From contig NC_089182.1 in assembly GCF_947507565.1 (NCBI RefSeq), positions 558,001 through 622,000 on the forward strand: a stretch of 64,000 nt of DNA. Direction: 5' to 3'. Positions within the stretch are counted from its first letter, which is position 1. Every line of letters starts with the position of its first letter. The notes beneath the pieces were generated by a model that searched no databases, was not told the DNA's origin, and worked only from the letters and a program-made list of their open reading frames with translations. The translations under genes and the position numbers were made by a program. Shown here piece after piece: positions 22,401 through 34,191 of the stretch. The stretch comes from Oscarella lobularis (lineage: Eukaryota > Porifera > Homoscleromorpha > Homosclerophorida > Oscarellidae).

Positions 22401-24408
22401 ACTTTGATGTCGTCGTTCAACACTTGGATCCCGATTCGTCTCTGCTTGCTGTCAGTTCTCACCTTTATTCAATTGCAAAGAGCATGCTTTTGTGCGGAAT
22501 GTTGAGCGAGACGTATCCAGGTCTCATTGATTACGGTTGCGTCGTCGCTTTGGCCTTTCAACATCTGCAAACTGCAAAGGAGCTGTGTAGCCTTCGTCTA
22601 GCAAACTTTAGAAAATTGGAGTCACAATTCAAAATCGCCGAAAAAGAACAAAGAAACTTACGATGTACATTATATACCCGAATGTGAGTGTCTTCGTGTA
22701 AATCTTTCGCTTTTTGCTTACTCAGATTCATACGATCTCGGCGAAGCCTACAAAGATCATAAATGCTACGAAGAGGCAGAACGATACTACTCACAAGCTA
22801 TACGAGGAAATCGTCCTCACGAGCTGCCTACTTCCGAGCTAGCTCAAAAGTGGTACGGTAAGTTCTATCGATAAATTATTCTCATAATCTTGTTGCCCAA
22901 TGAAATACCTTTTCTGTTAGTTGCTGACAGAATAGCAATTTGTCGCCTTCGTCAGGGAGCTCACCAAGAGGCCGAAAAGCTATTTTTGTGCGTCCTAAAC
23001 GCACTGCTGTCTACTGGAAGCGATCTCAAACACGTCAGTACAGGTATATTAATCCCTGTAGTTATAGATGAACAAACAGATCGGGACGCGTGTCTTATAG
23101 TTCAAAATAACTTGGCTGCCGTCTACAAGACCACTGGACAATTGCATCAATTACATGCTCTGTTAGAAAAATCGCTGGTCGTTAGACGATCGGCGATTTC
23201 GTTAGACGCCCTTGGTCTAGCCCAGAGTAAGACAAATGCCTAATAATGCATCTGTACTACATGGAACACTTTTGCAGCATTAGCAAATCTGGGTCTGTGT
23301 CTCTTTGAGCTTGGAAACCACTCAAAAGCTATAAATTGTTTTCAGGAGGCTTTGAAGATTCAACGGAGTTCGCTTCCGCGAGACGACATGCGCATAGCAA
23401 AATGTTAGTCTACTCATTGACCTAGAACTTCGAACGCTTTTTCTGCGTAGCTTTGCGACATATGGGCGGATGTTACGCTGCAAGAGGCCAACACGAACAG
23501 AACAAAAATCTTACTAAAGAAGCATTTGAAATTGCCCAAGCTAGCCTTGATCTGGATGACCCAGGCTTTGCCTACTGTACAGTAGTAATACATTCGTTTT
23601 GCATTTAAGTTTGTTATTGAGATTTGTATAGACTTACATGACTACGGATTTGCTCTTGTCAAAATAGGCAAGTTTTCTGACGGAATTCAGCTGCTAAAGC
23701 GAAGCTTAGCTCTCTGGAAGCAGCAGTCACCGTTACCTGAATTCAACCGCGCTATTGCAAAAAGTAGCCTCGTTTTACTTACAATATGATACAAATTTCT
23801 TTACTAAACTTTAGATTTAAACTTCCTTGGCTTTGCTTTGGAAGAAACGGGTCGGATATCCGAAGCGCTGCAGTGTTATTCAGAGTGCCTAGAGTTGCAG
23901 AAAAAAATTCATCATTGCAAACACCCAGATCTCATTTCTAGTCAGTTTCTGCAATTATCACATCGTTTCTTTTTGATAACCACTCCACCCCCCACTTTGT
24001 CTTAGCGATGAACAATATCGGTTTAATTTACTGCAACAGTGGACAAGTGGTAAAAGCTAGACCATTCTTGCAAGATGCTTTCGACATCTGCAAGAGGTCT
24101 TTGCCACGTGGACACCCCCAGACTTGTGCAGGTAAGTTTGATACAGCGTTTCTCACCACGATTAGTTTCTAACTGAATTTTGAAGCTGCTCAAAACTTAG
24201 GATACTGCTTCGTTTCATTGGGTTTGTGTAAGAAAGCTCAACAAATTGCAAAAGAAATGATTGAAATTTTCTCGTCTGTTTCCCCTGCTAATGATGCCAT
24301 GGTGCAGTGTTGTAAGTCGCCAACAAGGCTGTACGCGATTTTTAATACGCACTGAATTTAGTTCAGCAACTCTTGGTTCACGCAGCGACTTCACAGTTTG
24401 AAATTTAA
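19499..24408 (+). CDS. Death-NB-ARC-TPR protein (NLR/STAND-like)
   Basis: Multi-exon gene joined in phase. A novel N-terminal region (19499-20458) precedes a 29-bp micro-exon (20510-20538), needed to keep frame. Next comes a Death-like fold (about 20600-20870; WKELGTALGFLKAELDAID ... WTMLQRY). The NTPase begins YVGRKAEL, with P-loop GMGGVGKTS (about 21117), Walker B LLIYDSAD, sensor VIVTTR and GLPIAIAHAG. Then follows a helical part and at least six TPR units of about 42 aa, mostly one per short exon (22727-24310). The last codons are at 24362-24408. This layout is that of signal-transducing STAND ATPases, in which TPRs sense a ligand, NB-ARC oligomerises and Death recruits adaptors. It differs from classical NLRs, which have NACHT and LRR. 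Role in innate immunity or cell death is inferred from architecture. Ligand unknown. Confidence 0.82.
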
Positions 24409-24624
24409 CTCCCTCAGGAGCTAAGCATGAGACCAATTTACGTTTTGCTGTTTCGTTTGTTTCAAGTTGTACATCCAATACGCTACCAGACTACCTGACT
24501 GCAGCATAACTGCTTTAGAAGTCTTTGGATTTGGTAAAATAGGCTGCTTTGCTTTGGTGTAAACCTCAGCAAGATTATATACATATATATGCCCTAATGA
24601 TGATGCAATTAATATGCTAGACAC

Positions 24625-25234
24625 GTGATAAAGCGGACAAAAAACAGATTCTAAGCGAACAGCAAAGGTCTCCAGTTTTCCAGTTTTCAGATAAGTTCTT
24701 GGTTATTTGACAGCAGCGTTGCAACGCTTTTTACGCTTTGGCGTTTGGAGTCAAAATAACTTATACAGAAAACAACAAAGTTGGAAATCGACGCTCGCTC
24801 GCAGTATGGAGCCGCCTTTAGTCTTGCCTTTGCTTTTGCTAGCATTCCTACTGCTAGCTAAGCAATGGCATTGCTTAGCTGCAATGCAGATGTTTTTGTA
24901 AGTCGTTTAGACTGAGATACATAGCGGACCGAATCTTACTCACCTACTCTCATTGGCTGAGCCATTCTAGTTCTTTAGTTTGGTCTTCCCTTTGTCCCTG
25001 CATTGTCATACAGCTCCTTGCTAAATTTTCCGTTTGCATTTTCCTGGTTGATCTCTATAATTGAAAGCCAATGATTGAATGTGTAGGCGGGTAACCTGAG
25101 ATCACCTGTGTTGCTTTCGAAGAGATTTTGTCGTAGATACAGAGCCAGTGCAAAGATACAAAGAAATGACGCTCACAATGACATGTGGTCACACTTCTGT
25201 TCGGTGGGGAAGGCGTCATTCATTTTTTCAATTG
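24625..25234 (+). pseudogene. Truncated copy of the Ig-domain gene 5' end
   Basis: Matches 25550-26150 along most of its length: upstream region, signal-peptide exon (ATG 24807, PPLVLPLLLLAFLLLAKQ), first intron, and the start of the first Ig exon (ACATGTGGTCACACTTCTGT). It has a 15-bp insertion in exon 1. Homology stops at about 25230, in the middle of the Ig exon, where a PRMT6-derived sequence follows. No further Ig exons are present, so it cannot make the receptor. Confidence 0.75.
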
Positions 25235-25532
25235 CATCTCTGCGTCAAATAGATTTGGTTGCGACTTCATGGCTGCGAAATTTTGTGCACATTAACCGAT
25301 AGGCGTTTGTCCAAGTTGTGTCGCCGAGCATTTCTTCGTGTATGCTCAAGTCTGAGTAGGATCTGAAGAAAGTTTGAGATAAGGGAAGGCGCAAGGAAGA
25401 TGAGAAACCGAAAATAGAGCTCGTCATTCTCGTTTTTGAAGTTCTAAAAAGATGTACTCATGCATTCTGCTCATATAGACAGAACCTGTTCGTCGTCAAG
25501 TTTTCGTCGTTTCGAGTCCATCCTAACGCGCT
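25235..25532 (-). pseudogene. Duplicated 5' fragment of the PRMT6-like gene
   Basis: Corresponds on the minus strand to about 19010-19285. Recognisable are the MDSKRRK start region (GTTTTCGTCGTTTCGAGTCC on the plus strand, about 25499-25518), the exon encoding SYSDLSIHEEML (plus TTCTTCGTGTATGCTCAAGT near 25331), and the following splice region. The segment carries substitutions and has no downstream exons. It sits between the truncated and the complete Ig gene, pointing away from the latter, as PRMT6 does from the NLR-like gene. Confidence 0.8.
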
Positions 25533-25756
25533 AGGTGTTACCGATGACGTAAAGAACGTGATAAAACGGAAGACGGCACGTGATGCCAAAAAGCAGATTC
25601 GAAACGAACAGCAAAGGTCTCCAGTTTTGAGATAATTTCTCGGTTAGCTGACAGCAGCATTGCAAAGTTTTACACGCTTTGCCGTTTGGAGTCAAAAGAA
25701 CTTACACAGAAAATCAAAAGGTGGAATTTCTCGGAAAATCGACGCTCTCTCGCGGT

Positions 25757-27894
25757 ATGAAGCCGCATTTAGTCTTGCCTTTGCTTTTGCTGGCAGTCCT
25801 AGTGCTGGCTAAGCAATACAGGTGTTTTTGTAAGTCGATACGTAGCGGATCGAATCTTACTCACCTACTCTCATTGGCTGAGTCCTTCAGTTTAGTATTT
25901 CCTTTGTCCCTGTATTGTCATACAGCTCTTTGCTAAATTTTCCGTTTGCATTTTCCTGGTTGATCTCTATAATTGAAAGCCAATGATTGAATGTGTAGGC
26001 GGGCAACCTGAGATCACTTGTGTTGCTTTGAAGACATTTTGTCGTAGATACGGAGCCAGTGCAAAGATACGAAGAAATGACATTTACAATGACGTGTCCC
26101 CGTGGTCATACTTCTGTTCAGTGGAAAAGGCGTCATTCTTTGCACAATATCGAGTGGCTGAAAAAAACGCAGAGAATCCTAATACCAAGAAATCACGAAG
26201 AAACTCTTACGATTCGCCACGTTCGAAAGGACGACGAGGGCTTGTACGACTGTACAACCAACGACGGAACAATCATCCACAGATTTAACGTCACAATTTT
26301 GTTTTCTCGCCTGAGAGCAAAAGAACACAAAAAATTGGTGGTCGAAGGGTTGTCTGTTACTCTGCAATGTATTTTAGACGGTTTCGTCAAGTGGGTCGAT
26401 TGGTACCATTTCTTCTCAAATGATTCAGCTTCAGAATCAGAGGTACTGCTAAGCGACAGAATTTCCTCTACTTCAAGAGATGAGAAAATCTATACGCTGA
26501 CAATTAAAAATGTGCGAAAATCTGACGAAGGAACGTACGTCTGCAGCGGACCATTGCCTAGTAAAAGATCGCTAAACGACAGCATTATACTCGAAGTTGA
26601 GCAACTGCCAAGAATACGACCAATTATACCTCGTAATTACCCTGTAGTGATTGGACAAAGTCTCGACGTATCATGCACAGCCGATCACCTGGACGGTGCT
26701 GATGACTTTCGGTGGACTCGAGACAATGAGATGATTGCCTCAGAAACACGTCGCCAAACAATAACTCTTTTCCTATTCTTGAAGAAGTTGCAGAAGAACG
26801 ACGAAGGGCAATACAGCTGCGTTGTCTCCCGAGGTAATTACAGTCATCAAATCAGTATTTCAATAACAGTTTGGGGTAATATTCTTCTTATCTTATGACG
26901 ACAACAATTTGATGATTGCTTTAGATCTTCCGCCACTTCCGGAGAATGTAACTGTTGAGTGCATTTGCGGATGGGGATTTAATGTCACGTGGAAAATTGT
27001 TGTAGGAAATTCCGCTGTCCTGCATCCGGATGTGTACACGATTCGAATTTTGATGCACGACGTCAATAATTCGAGGTCGTCTCTAAAACTTTTGGCTTAT
27101 TCTACAAAACAACGACATTTTGAATTTAAGAAAACAAATATTTGTACCTCTGAGTCAACGATCTACATTGTAGAAGTGCAAAGCCAAAATTCTACTTTCA
27201 ACAGTTGTAGTCCTTTCGTTAGATCCTCTTCAGTGAAATCAGGTACTGTACAAGAAGAAAATTCTTACATGTACACACATTTCTTCTCTTCAGAACAGCG
27301 TGATCTAAAAAGACATGGCATCCCTATCAAGAAATTCTTTTCTACGAAGCCTCCAGAAATTGAAGTTAGACTGATCAAGAAAACGTGCAGCTGCTCACTC
27401 TCGGTCAGATATCATCTTGCTGCTGCATCTTCTAATTGTAGCCTTTTTTGAAACAGAATCCTATTTTTCCGCAAGATTTCCGCCAGATCGTTCTTGACAT
27501 TTTTGGAAATTTCACCGCGCGTCACTTACGAAGGCGTAATCACAAAACGAGGATGCAGATAGAAGGAGAAGAGCGAGAAGCCTTTTTTGTCACGTTTCAA
27601 GGACACTTGAACACTTCACTCAATACAGAGGAGATATCCCAGGTGATCAATAGTCTAGGCAAACGAGGGCCTAAATGTGTTTACTTGAATAACTGCTGGT
27701 ATTTCTTTGACGCGTATTGCAAACCTGTATTCTGGAAAAAAATTTCGTTATCTTGCTTTGTGTCACCTGAAAAAAAAGGTAATTATTGAATGTAATTCAT
27801 CACACCTACTCGATAGTTTACTTGTATAGTTTCTTCCTGTGAAAAAGCTCAGAAGAATTTTGTTGACAGAAACCGTCTGACAAAGGGCTGCTAG
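25757..27894 (+). CDS. Secreted or surface Ig-domain protein (three Ig, FN3-like)
   Basis: Exon 1 at 25757 encodes a strong signal peptide (HLVLPLLLLAVLVLAK). An in-phase junction leads to three Ig-like domains (about 26060-26873). Each shows the paired-Cys/Trp pattern: TMTCPRG..VQW..DDEGLYDC, VTLQC..VDWY..SDEGTYVC and LDVSC..FRW..NDEGQYSC. A following exon (about 26926-27240) begins LPPLPENVTVECIC and resembles a fibronectin-III or cytokine-receptor module. Later exons (27296-27894) are cysteine-bearing but unrecognised. I see no TM helix before the inferred TAG at 27892-27894, so the product may be secreted; the 3' exon joins are weak. It is convergent with another Ig gene at 28141. Role, by analogy, is recognition or adhesion. 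Confidence 0.7.
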
Positions 27895-28140
27895 TAATTT
27901 TTGCCTTTTTGTGAACTACTTCATGCGCTTTACACGGCAGATCTATTGCTAAATGTATATAGACGTTGTTGTACGCGAGTAGTACGATGTAAGATCCACA
28001 GCCACAGTATAAACACAGATAGAAAGCGCGTGCCTCGACCAGCAAGCTATACATATAAGCTTGTATGCTACAGAAAGAGTCTTCAATGAACTTCGTGCAC
28101 TTAGCTAACTTTTTTGATGTAAAAGTGGGTTTCATGACGA

Positions 28141-29300
28141 TCAAACATCCGTTTCCTTTGAATTTTTCTTTCCGGTATCCGTTGGATTATGATTATGTAT
28201 TTCATCCTCAACACCCATTATCTGTCGTTCAAGATTATCAATCTTTTCAACTAATTCTAAACGTGGCGATGGTTCTCGACGATTCTTTTTAAAGTAAAAT
28301 TTCCACAACAAGAGAACCGGTACAGTCAAGATAGCTAGCCCAGCAACAAAAGCAATTATGACTGCAATGATATGAGACCAAGGCAAAACTGGAATTGCAT
28401 GGTCAGATATTGGTTGCGTATAGACCGCACTTTGGGCTCTTTCCGTGCTATTCTCATCGTCAGAAAAACCATCTATCAATAACATTACCGTATATACAAA
28501 ACGATTGTACGTCTTTCAATTTAATTACCTTCAGAGAGAACCTTCAGAGTTATTGTGTCATAGACGTAGAAGTCATTACCAAACGTATAACAACGGTATA
28601 CCCCTTTGTCACTTAGTGTCACGCTTGTTTTCTGAAGCATTGCTTCCGAAGAATAAGAATGCCCATTAAAACCCCATACAATTCCGGGTCCCACCCCTGA
28701 GCAGTTCAGGATTAGAGGATCACCAAGCCTTACTGTGACATTATGTTTTCTGTCTTCCTCTACAAAAGTGAATATACTGATTAGAATTTCCGTGATTAGG
28801 AAAATTACCTAAAACTGTAAGGTAGAAATCGATGGAGTAAGTTGTAATTCCATTATGAGCAATAGCGTAAGTGTAGACTCCTGTATCAGACACGTCCACG
28901 GATTTAAACGTAAGGTAAACACCTCCTTCCTCTTGAGACTTCTCATAGCATCGTGGATATATCGTTTGTCCGTTTAGCTGTAGCCTGTCCTCTGCTGACG
29001 TAAGGCTTTTGTCAACAGGGAATGCATATATAAAACGAATCTCTGAGGATTCGCCTTTTCTGAACGTTATATTATTTCCTTGGAGTGGCGCTTCGAGGTT
29101 GTCTCTCTTTATAACTCCCTTGACCTCAAAATTAGAATCTAATGTTGTATTACGGTCTGTGAAGGGAGAGATGATAAACTTTCCTCTGCGTAATTTGTCT
29201 CAACTGACCTGGCACAGGGCAACTATTGCATACCAGCGATAGAGACAGGAACGTCGATATGAGCCTGACCGATAGTATCAACTAAACACAGAAAACGTTC
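28141..29300 (-). CDS. Type I transmembrane Ig-like receptor
   Basis: The start is uncertain, near 29300. An exon of about 28811-29155 encodes a V-like Ig fold (NLEAPLQGNNITFRKG ... SDTGVYTYAIAHNG) in which the second canonical Cys position reads Ala. A second Ig domain (about 28528-28765) has VRLGDPLILNCSG ... LSDKGVYRCYT. The last exon (28141-28485) has a TM helix (HIIAVIIAFVAGLAILTVP) and a charged cytoplasmic tail of about 60 aa with a short coiled-coil-like stretch, KIDNLERQIMGVEDEI. No ITAM/ITIM is obvious. It is tail-to-tail with the plus-strand Ig gene. Probable cell-surface recognition molecule; ligand unknown. Confidence 0.68.
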
Positions 29301-30580
29301 AAAGAACATCTCAATTTTTATGCAGTCAAAAAATTGAATTTAGTGTCAACCGTGTTTAAATATATCTATCCCTTGAGCGCCACTTTCTATACTGTATACG
29401 AAGTAACAGGTCCATTGCTGATATTGATATGCAATCCCAAACCCTTTTTTATTCCCACGCAGAACTGCGTGCGTGAACTTTGCACTCGCAACCCCCCCCG
29501 CAAGGTCACGATAGAGCCTCAATGTGCCTTGATGGGCTGTGATTACAACAAAATATACGTCTTAGACATGCATTATCTTCACTAAAGCAGCGCCAACGCA
29601 AAAGCGCCAAAAAACCGTTATCTTCAGGGGCGTACTGTAGGAAGATGCCATTGAATGGGGGGGGGGGGGGGGGCTAAGTTGCGCGCGCAAAAAATTTTTA
29701 GGACCACGCTCACTCAAGCCACTAAATATAATGCATTCTGCTACATTTCACTTAATTTTTTACAACACGTCTCTTCGTAGAGCTATACTTAGTGCACGAT
29801 AACGAAGAAAGGGCGTGGTCAGACGAAAAGTTGGGGGGGCTACAGCCCCCCCTAGCCCCCCTGGTTCCTACGCCAGTGATCTTAGAGCACGAGTTTCGTG
29901 CGCATATGACGCCACTCGGGGTTAACGGGGCCATAGCGAAATGCCTCTCACCCAAGACCATACTGTGGCAAAGTGTAAGTTGTTTGAGGATAAAAACAGA
30001 ACGTTGGTGCGACAAATATAGGTTGCTGCTACACGCTGTACTTACCTTATTCGCTTTCTTAGTCATATTATATATCGCTTCGGCTTCTCATCTATTAGCC
30101 TTAGAGATTCAGATCCGTTAGATAGGCGGCACCTCTCAAACCCAACAATGCGCGTCGCACGTGGCATCACGTTACAGCTCACTGGAGCGGCATGTCACAA
30201 TCGGACCAGGGAGTCCCCATTCGTTAGCAAACCACGGTTCTGCAAAGTACATAGGTAGGTAGGTAGGTAGGTTCTTTTACGTAGCCAACCGGTAGTCGTG
30301 CTGTGGCGAGAAGATATGGCGTAGCAAGACGACGGCGTGACGAACGACGGCGACGTAAGGATTGACCGCGCATGGGCTGCGCCGCTGGTCGAGCTGCTTT
30401 CGGTCTTCCGTTCTTTCGCTCTACTACTAGGAGTTACGGATGAGCAGCGAGAATCCGGGAAATTTTCCTATAACGCAACCATTTCTCTTTACTACAACTA
30501 TCTCTAAAAATTCTTATAAATACAAACGTCCTCTAATGATAATCATTTAGAAAATGCACAGAGTGCCAGACTCAATATGT
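29300..30580. other. Gene-poor spacer with simple repeats
   Basis: No convincing exon was found. It contains a run of about 17 G (29657-29673). Near 29829-29861 is GGGGGGGCTACAGCCCCCC-type sequence that can fold back and resembles the edge of a non-autonomous element (unproven). A TAGG tetranucleotide run lies at about 30252-30271. Confidence 0.6.
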
Positions 30581-33085
30581 TCAAATCGCGCTCGTTCCGT
30601 TGGTAACAGAAGAAGGCGTCGGAGTCAATGACTTCTTTCCGTCTCGCAGCTGAATAGAAGGAATAGAAAATATTGACCTCTCTACAGCAGAGAAATTAAT
30701 CATTTAGCACAAACGTATTTGCATTTCTACCTGGCGGCAAAGTGAGAACCTCCGGACCAAGACCCTTGAAGTATTTATGCTTCATCGCATCGGCAGCCGA
30801 GATTCTTTTGCGGGGCAGAAGCTGTTGAGAACAAAACATGGAGTATAGAGCATATCAGTATAGCTGTCATGATTTCTTTTACCTGAAGAAGCTCTGTCAG
30901 AAGCTCAACACCTCCAGCCGATCCAATAAGTCTATGCAAAAAGGAAATATGGATTAGAGTTACTACATGAGGAATGTCACTTACTGTGGCACGTAAGTTT
31001 TCAAAGGACTAGGCGTATACTGATAAAATTCATCTGAAATACAGGACAAAAACGATCATAAGTACTTCCATCACTAGTCATTTCTTACATTTTTGAAATT
31101 CTGGCAGCTTGCTGACGCCAGACCACGTTTCCTCGGTAGGCGTGCCTAGCAGTTGCCAGATTTTTGTCAACTGATCCACCGTGTCTTTCATGCCAGGAAA
31201 CAGCGGCATCCCCGAAATCATTTCAGCAAAGATACAGCCGACACCCCTAAAAAGAATAAATGAGTCCTATAAATTTATTATAAGCCTAAAACTTACCACA
31301 TGTCTAAGGAAGTGGAATAATCTGTCGATCCCAGCAAAACGTCAGGAGGCCGATACCACAGCGTGACAACCTCATTCGAAAACGTGTGACTGGGAACTGA
31401 CTTTGCTCTAGCAAGACCTAGAGGAAGACGACGGAATTCAAACTCACAAATAAAACAAGTCGTTTTGGGAGCACACTGTCTACGTAACCCAGACAATTTT
31501 TTGTGTAAAAAGTGGTCTCAAGCCTAAACAAATTATAGAAGGAAAAGGAGAGAGGACCCCCAAGAGAGAGTGTGTCTACTACTCCTTTCCCTCACTCACC
31601 AAAATCAGCCAATTTCAATTCGCCGTTTTGATTTATGAGCAAATTCTGTGGCTTCAAATCCCTTAGAAACAAAAACCAAAAGTCAGCAACGCCCGCGTGG
31701 GATGCTAAACCCTCCCCACACATCCACACCGGTGTAGAATTCGTCTGGCGTGACAATAGGCGAGACCGCGTATCAATTGAAATAGAAAGAGCTTGACGTT
31801 GTGAGGATGAATCCCACCCAAGTGGTGCTCCATGTATTTACTCAGGTCGGTGTCCTTGCGTGGTAAAAGACGACGTTTACTTTCCCTCCCCCAAATTGCA
31901 AGAAAAATAAACCGCTCCACGTACCACGTATTCGAAAACGAACGTCAAGTTGTTTTTCGTGTGTATGATGTCGTGGAGTATGACGATATTCGCGTGACGC
32001 AGTCCCTTGAGAAGGGACGCTGTGGACGAGACACCGGGATTATCAAAAGGGGGCCCCCCACCGGCGCGTTTCGAACCTTCGCGAATCGCCGTAAAGGGCG
32101 TTCCCTCTTCTTCGTTCAATCGAATCTCTTTCAACGCCACAATTTGGTTACTGATGCTGTGGGAGACGAAAACACACGACTCGAGGGCGATTGAATGAAC
32201 GAAAGAGCCATAACTGACTTGCTTACGCCCCGATACACGGTCGCGTACGATCCTTCGCCGAGCATTTCCAACCTCTGATACGCTTCGAGTTTGCCGAAAG
32301 GCGAATCGGGCTGAAAAAAGAAAAGAAAACAATGACGCCCTTTGTCGGACTCGAACCTCCGACCGCCCGTTAGCACCATACCGACATAGACATGCGTCGT
32401 CGCGGCATGTACGAGGGACTCGATCGTCCGCCCGGCAGCGAAGCGGCTACCGTCGTGACAATATTCGGCAGTACGGCTTCAGAGTGCCGTCGATTCCGTA
32501 GGCGTTTCGCCTTAGCGGCGTCGACGCCGCTAGGCGTTACCGTTTCGGGGCTCGTACTCGACTCTAGCTGACGATAGTTTCCTTTTCGAGGAGAGCTGGC
32601 GCCGTTGGGCTGCGGCGAAAGCCGACGACAATACGAAGTCATTTAGTGATTAGTTTTGACGCGTACGCGCGATGATGTCATGCGTTTCGTATACTGTATG
32701 CGATCGATCGCCAAGGTGCTCCCCTTTTCAAGAGGAGGGCGTGCGCGCGTGTTCTCATGGGTTTCGCTTACCTCGACTCCTTGCCTGCGCGTGGACTCAT
32801 TATCCTTGGGAACTGGTACGAGAAACGAAAACAAGAAACATTAGAAAAGAAAGAGACGTGTAGGCCCGCGAAGTCGCCCTAGAGGGCTTCCCCTCCCCTG
32901 CGGCGTAACAAAGGGCTCCCGCAACACCGTATCGAAGACCGTGTCCGCTACACTTATACGTTTTCGATGTTCTTTGCGGTTTCTTCGTCACGAAAATGCG
33001 TCCCAACGGGGTGACGCACGCCGCGCGCTTAGCGCTTACCGAATCGATTGAAACTCTGCGACAGCCTTCGTTTTAGTCGTTGCAT
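30581..33085 (-). CDS. CDK14: PFTAIRE-type cyclin-dependent kinase (CDK14/15)
   Basis: Ser/Thr kinase of the CDK14/15 branch; in animals this binds cyclin Y and phosphorylates LRP5/6 in Wnt signalling. Exon 1 encodes [17 protein letters not shown] (ATG 33085; the frame stays open upstream to 33259). It matches the conserved N-terminal phospho-Ser box of the family. Further exons give [17 protein letters not shown] (Gly loop), VALKEI (Lys), [18 protein letters not shown] (diagnostic helix), [12 protein letters not shown] split by an intron, [18 protein letters not shown] and [14 protein letters not shown]. The C-terminal tail is [15 protein letters not shown], ending TGA at 30581-30583. All catalytic residues are present, so an active kinase is expected. 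The two Frizzled genes follow about 1 kb away, divergently; that linkage may be chance. Confidence 0.9.
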
Positions 33086-33259
33086 TCGGCCGAGTTTCGG
33101 CGGCGGCGTCCCGCTGTTTTCTGTACGAAGAAAAGAAAACGCGACGTCACTCTTTGCGTTCTCTTTTTCTTTCCAGTGCGAGGAAAATTTTCGGTTCGGC
33201 GTTTCGTTTCTCGACCCCCGGGTTCGCGTTTCGTCTAGACGGGTGGCAACGCCCCTCAC

Positions 33260-34191
33260 CGCGTAGTTTAGCTTTGTCCATGTTCATTTCTATGTTGCAC
33301 GGACGGGCGACGGCTACGGCCATTTCTATTTGATTCGGTTGAAGAGAAGCCGAGAGTTCGCGATCCGTGGCGCGAGAAACATAAATTGAGGCTCTAAAAA
33401 GCGGCTGTGCGCGCAGCTTCCGTTTCTAGTTGCGGTGACGTAGACGCTAGTTGTTACCAAAAACGTGCATTTGCACGTGTCGAAGAATACTGTACTCCTT
33501 TACTGCAGATAACATTGAAAAGCGCCCGGTAAATAGATTCTAAGCGAAGATCGCACGCAGTGATACAAAAGAGTCTATCTTTGATGGCCCAATCGGAATG
33601 AGTCCTAATCAAATGGGTTTTCACTGAAGCAGTTTACCTATAATTTATTAGAGTCTGTCTGTGCTCCTCATGGTCTAAACTAGAAGCAATCACGACGCTC
33701 ACTCTTGTTGCAGCAGAGTCCCTCTTGCCGCTCGGGGCAAAAAGGTGCAGGTGGCGTGCAAACGACGATCACGTGGTGTTTGCGGTCTCGGATCAACTCC
33801 CGACAATTAATCGGTCGAAGAAAACAAGAGGCCGCCGAATCACCGAACGTCGATTTTCAGGCGCTCAAGCGTCCGCGAGTCTTTTCAGCTTACCCACGCG
33901 CTCCCTCGCAACTGATTGCGCACTATTCTCTTCTTCTCTTCACAGCGGCTAATAGCATTAGCACTTACGAGAACCTCCCACTCGAAAGGATCCAGACGCT
34001 TTACACCGCAAAGAGGATAGCGGCGGCGGAGAATGCAAAACGCGACGGGACCAGACCAATCGGGAGTGTCCCGTTCAGCGTCATTCGACCACCGCTTCCT
34101 CTTCACTTTCTGCGACGCCGTTGCTCTCGCGCTCTCTCGCCTCTCTGTCACGCGTCGCGAAAAGGCTTCCCATCTACCTAATCGATCGACG
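33260..34191. other. Divergent spacer between CDK14-like and Frizzled A
   Basis: About 900 bp holding both promoters. Pyrimidine-rich and GC-mixed, with no conserved protein frame. The Frizzled frame is open upstream to 34033, but the first Met followed by a signal peptide is at 34192. Confidence 0.5.

Noticed and set aside
32335..32380. GGTTCGAGTCC on the minus strand, resembling a tRNA B box
   Set aside because: The flanking bases do not form a T stem or acceptor stem, and no A box lies at the right distance. It sits in a CDK14 intron.
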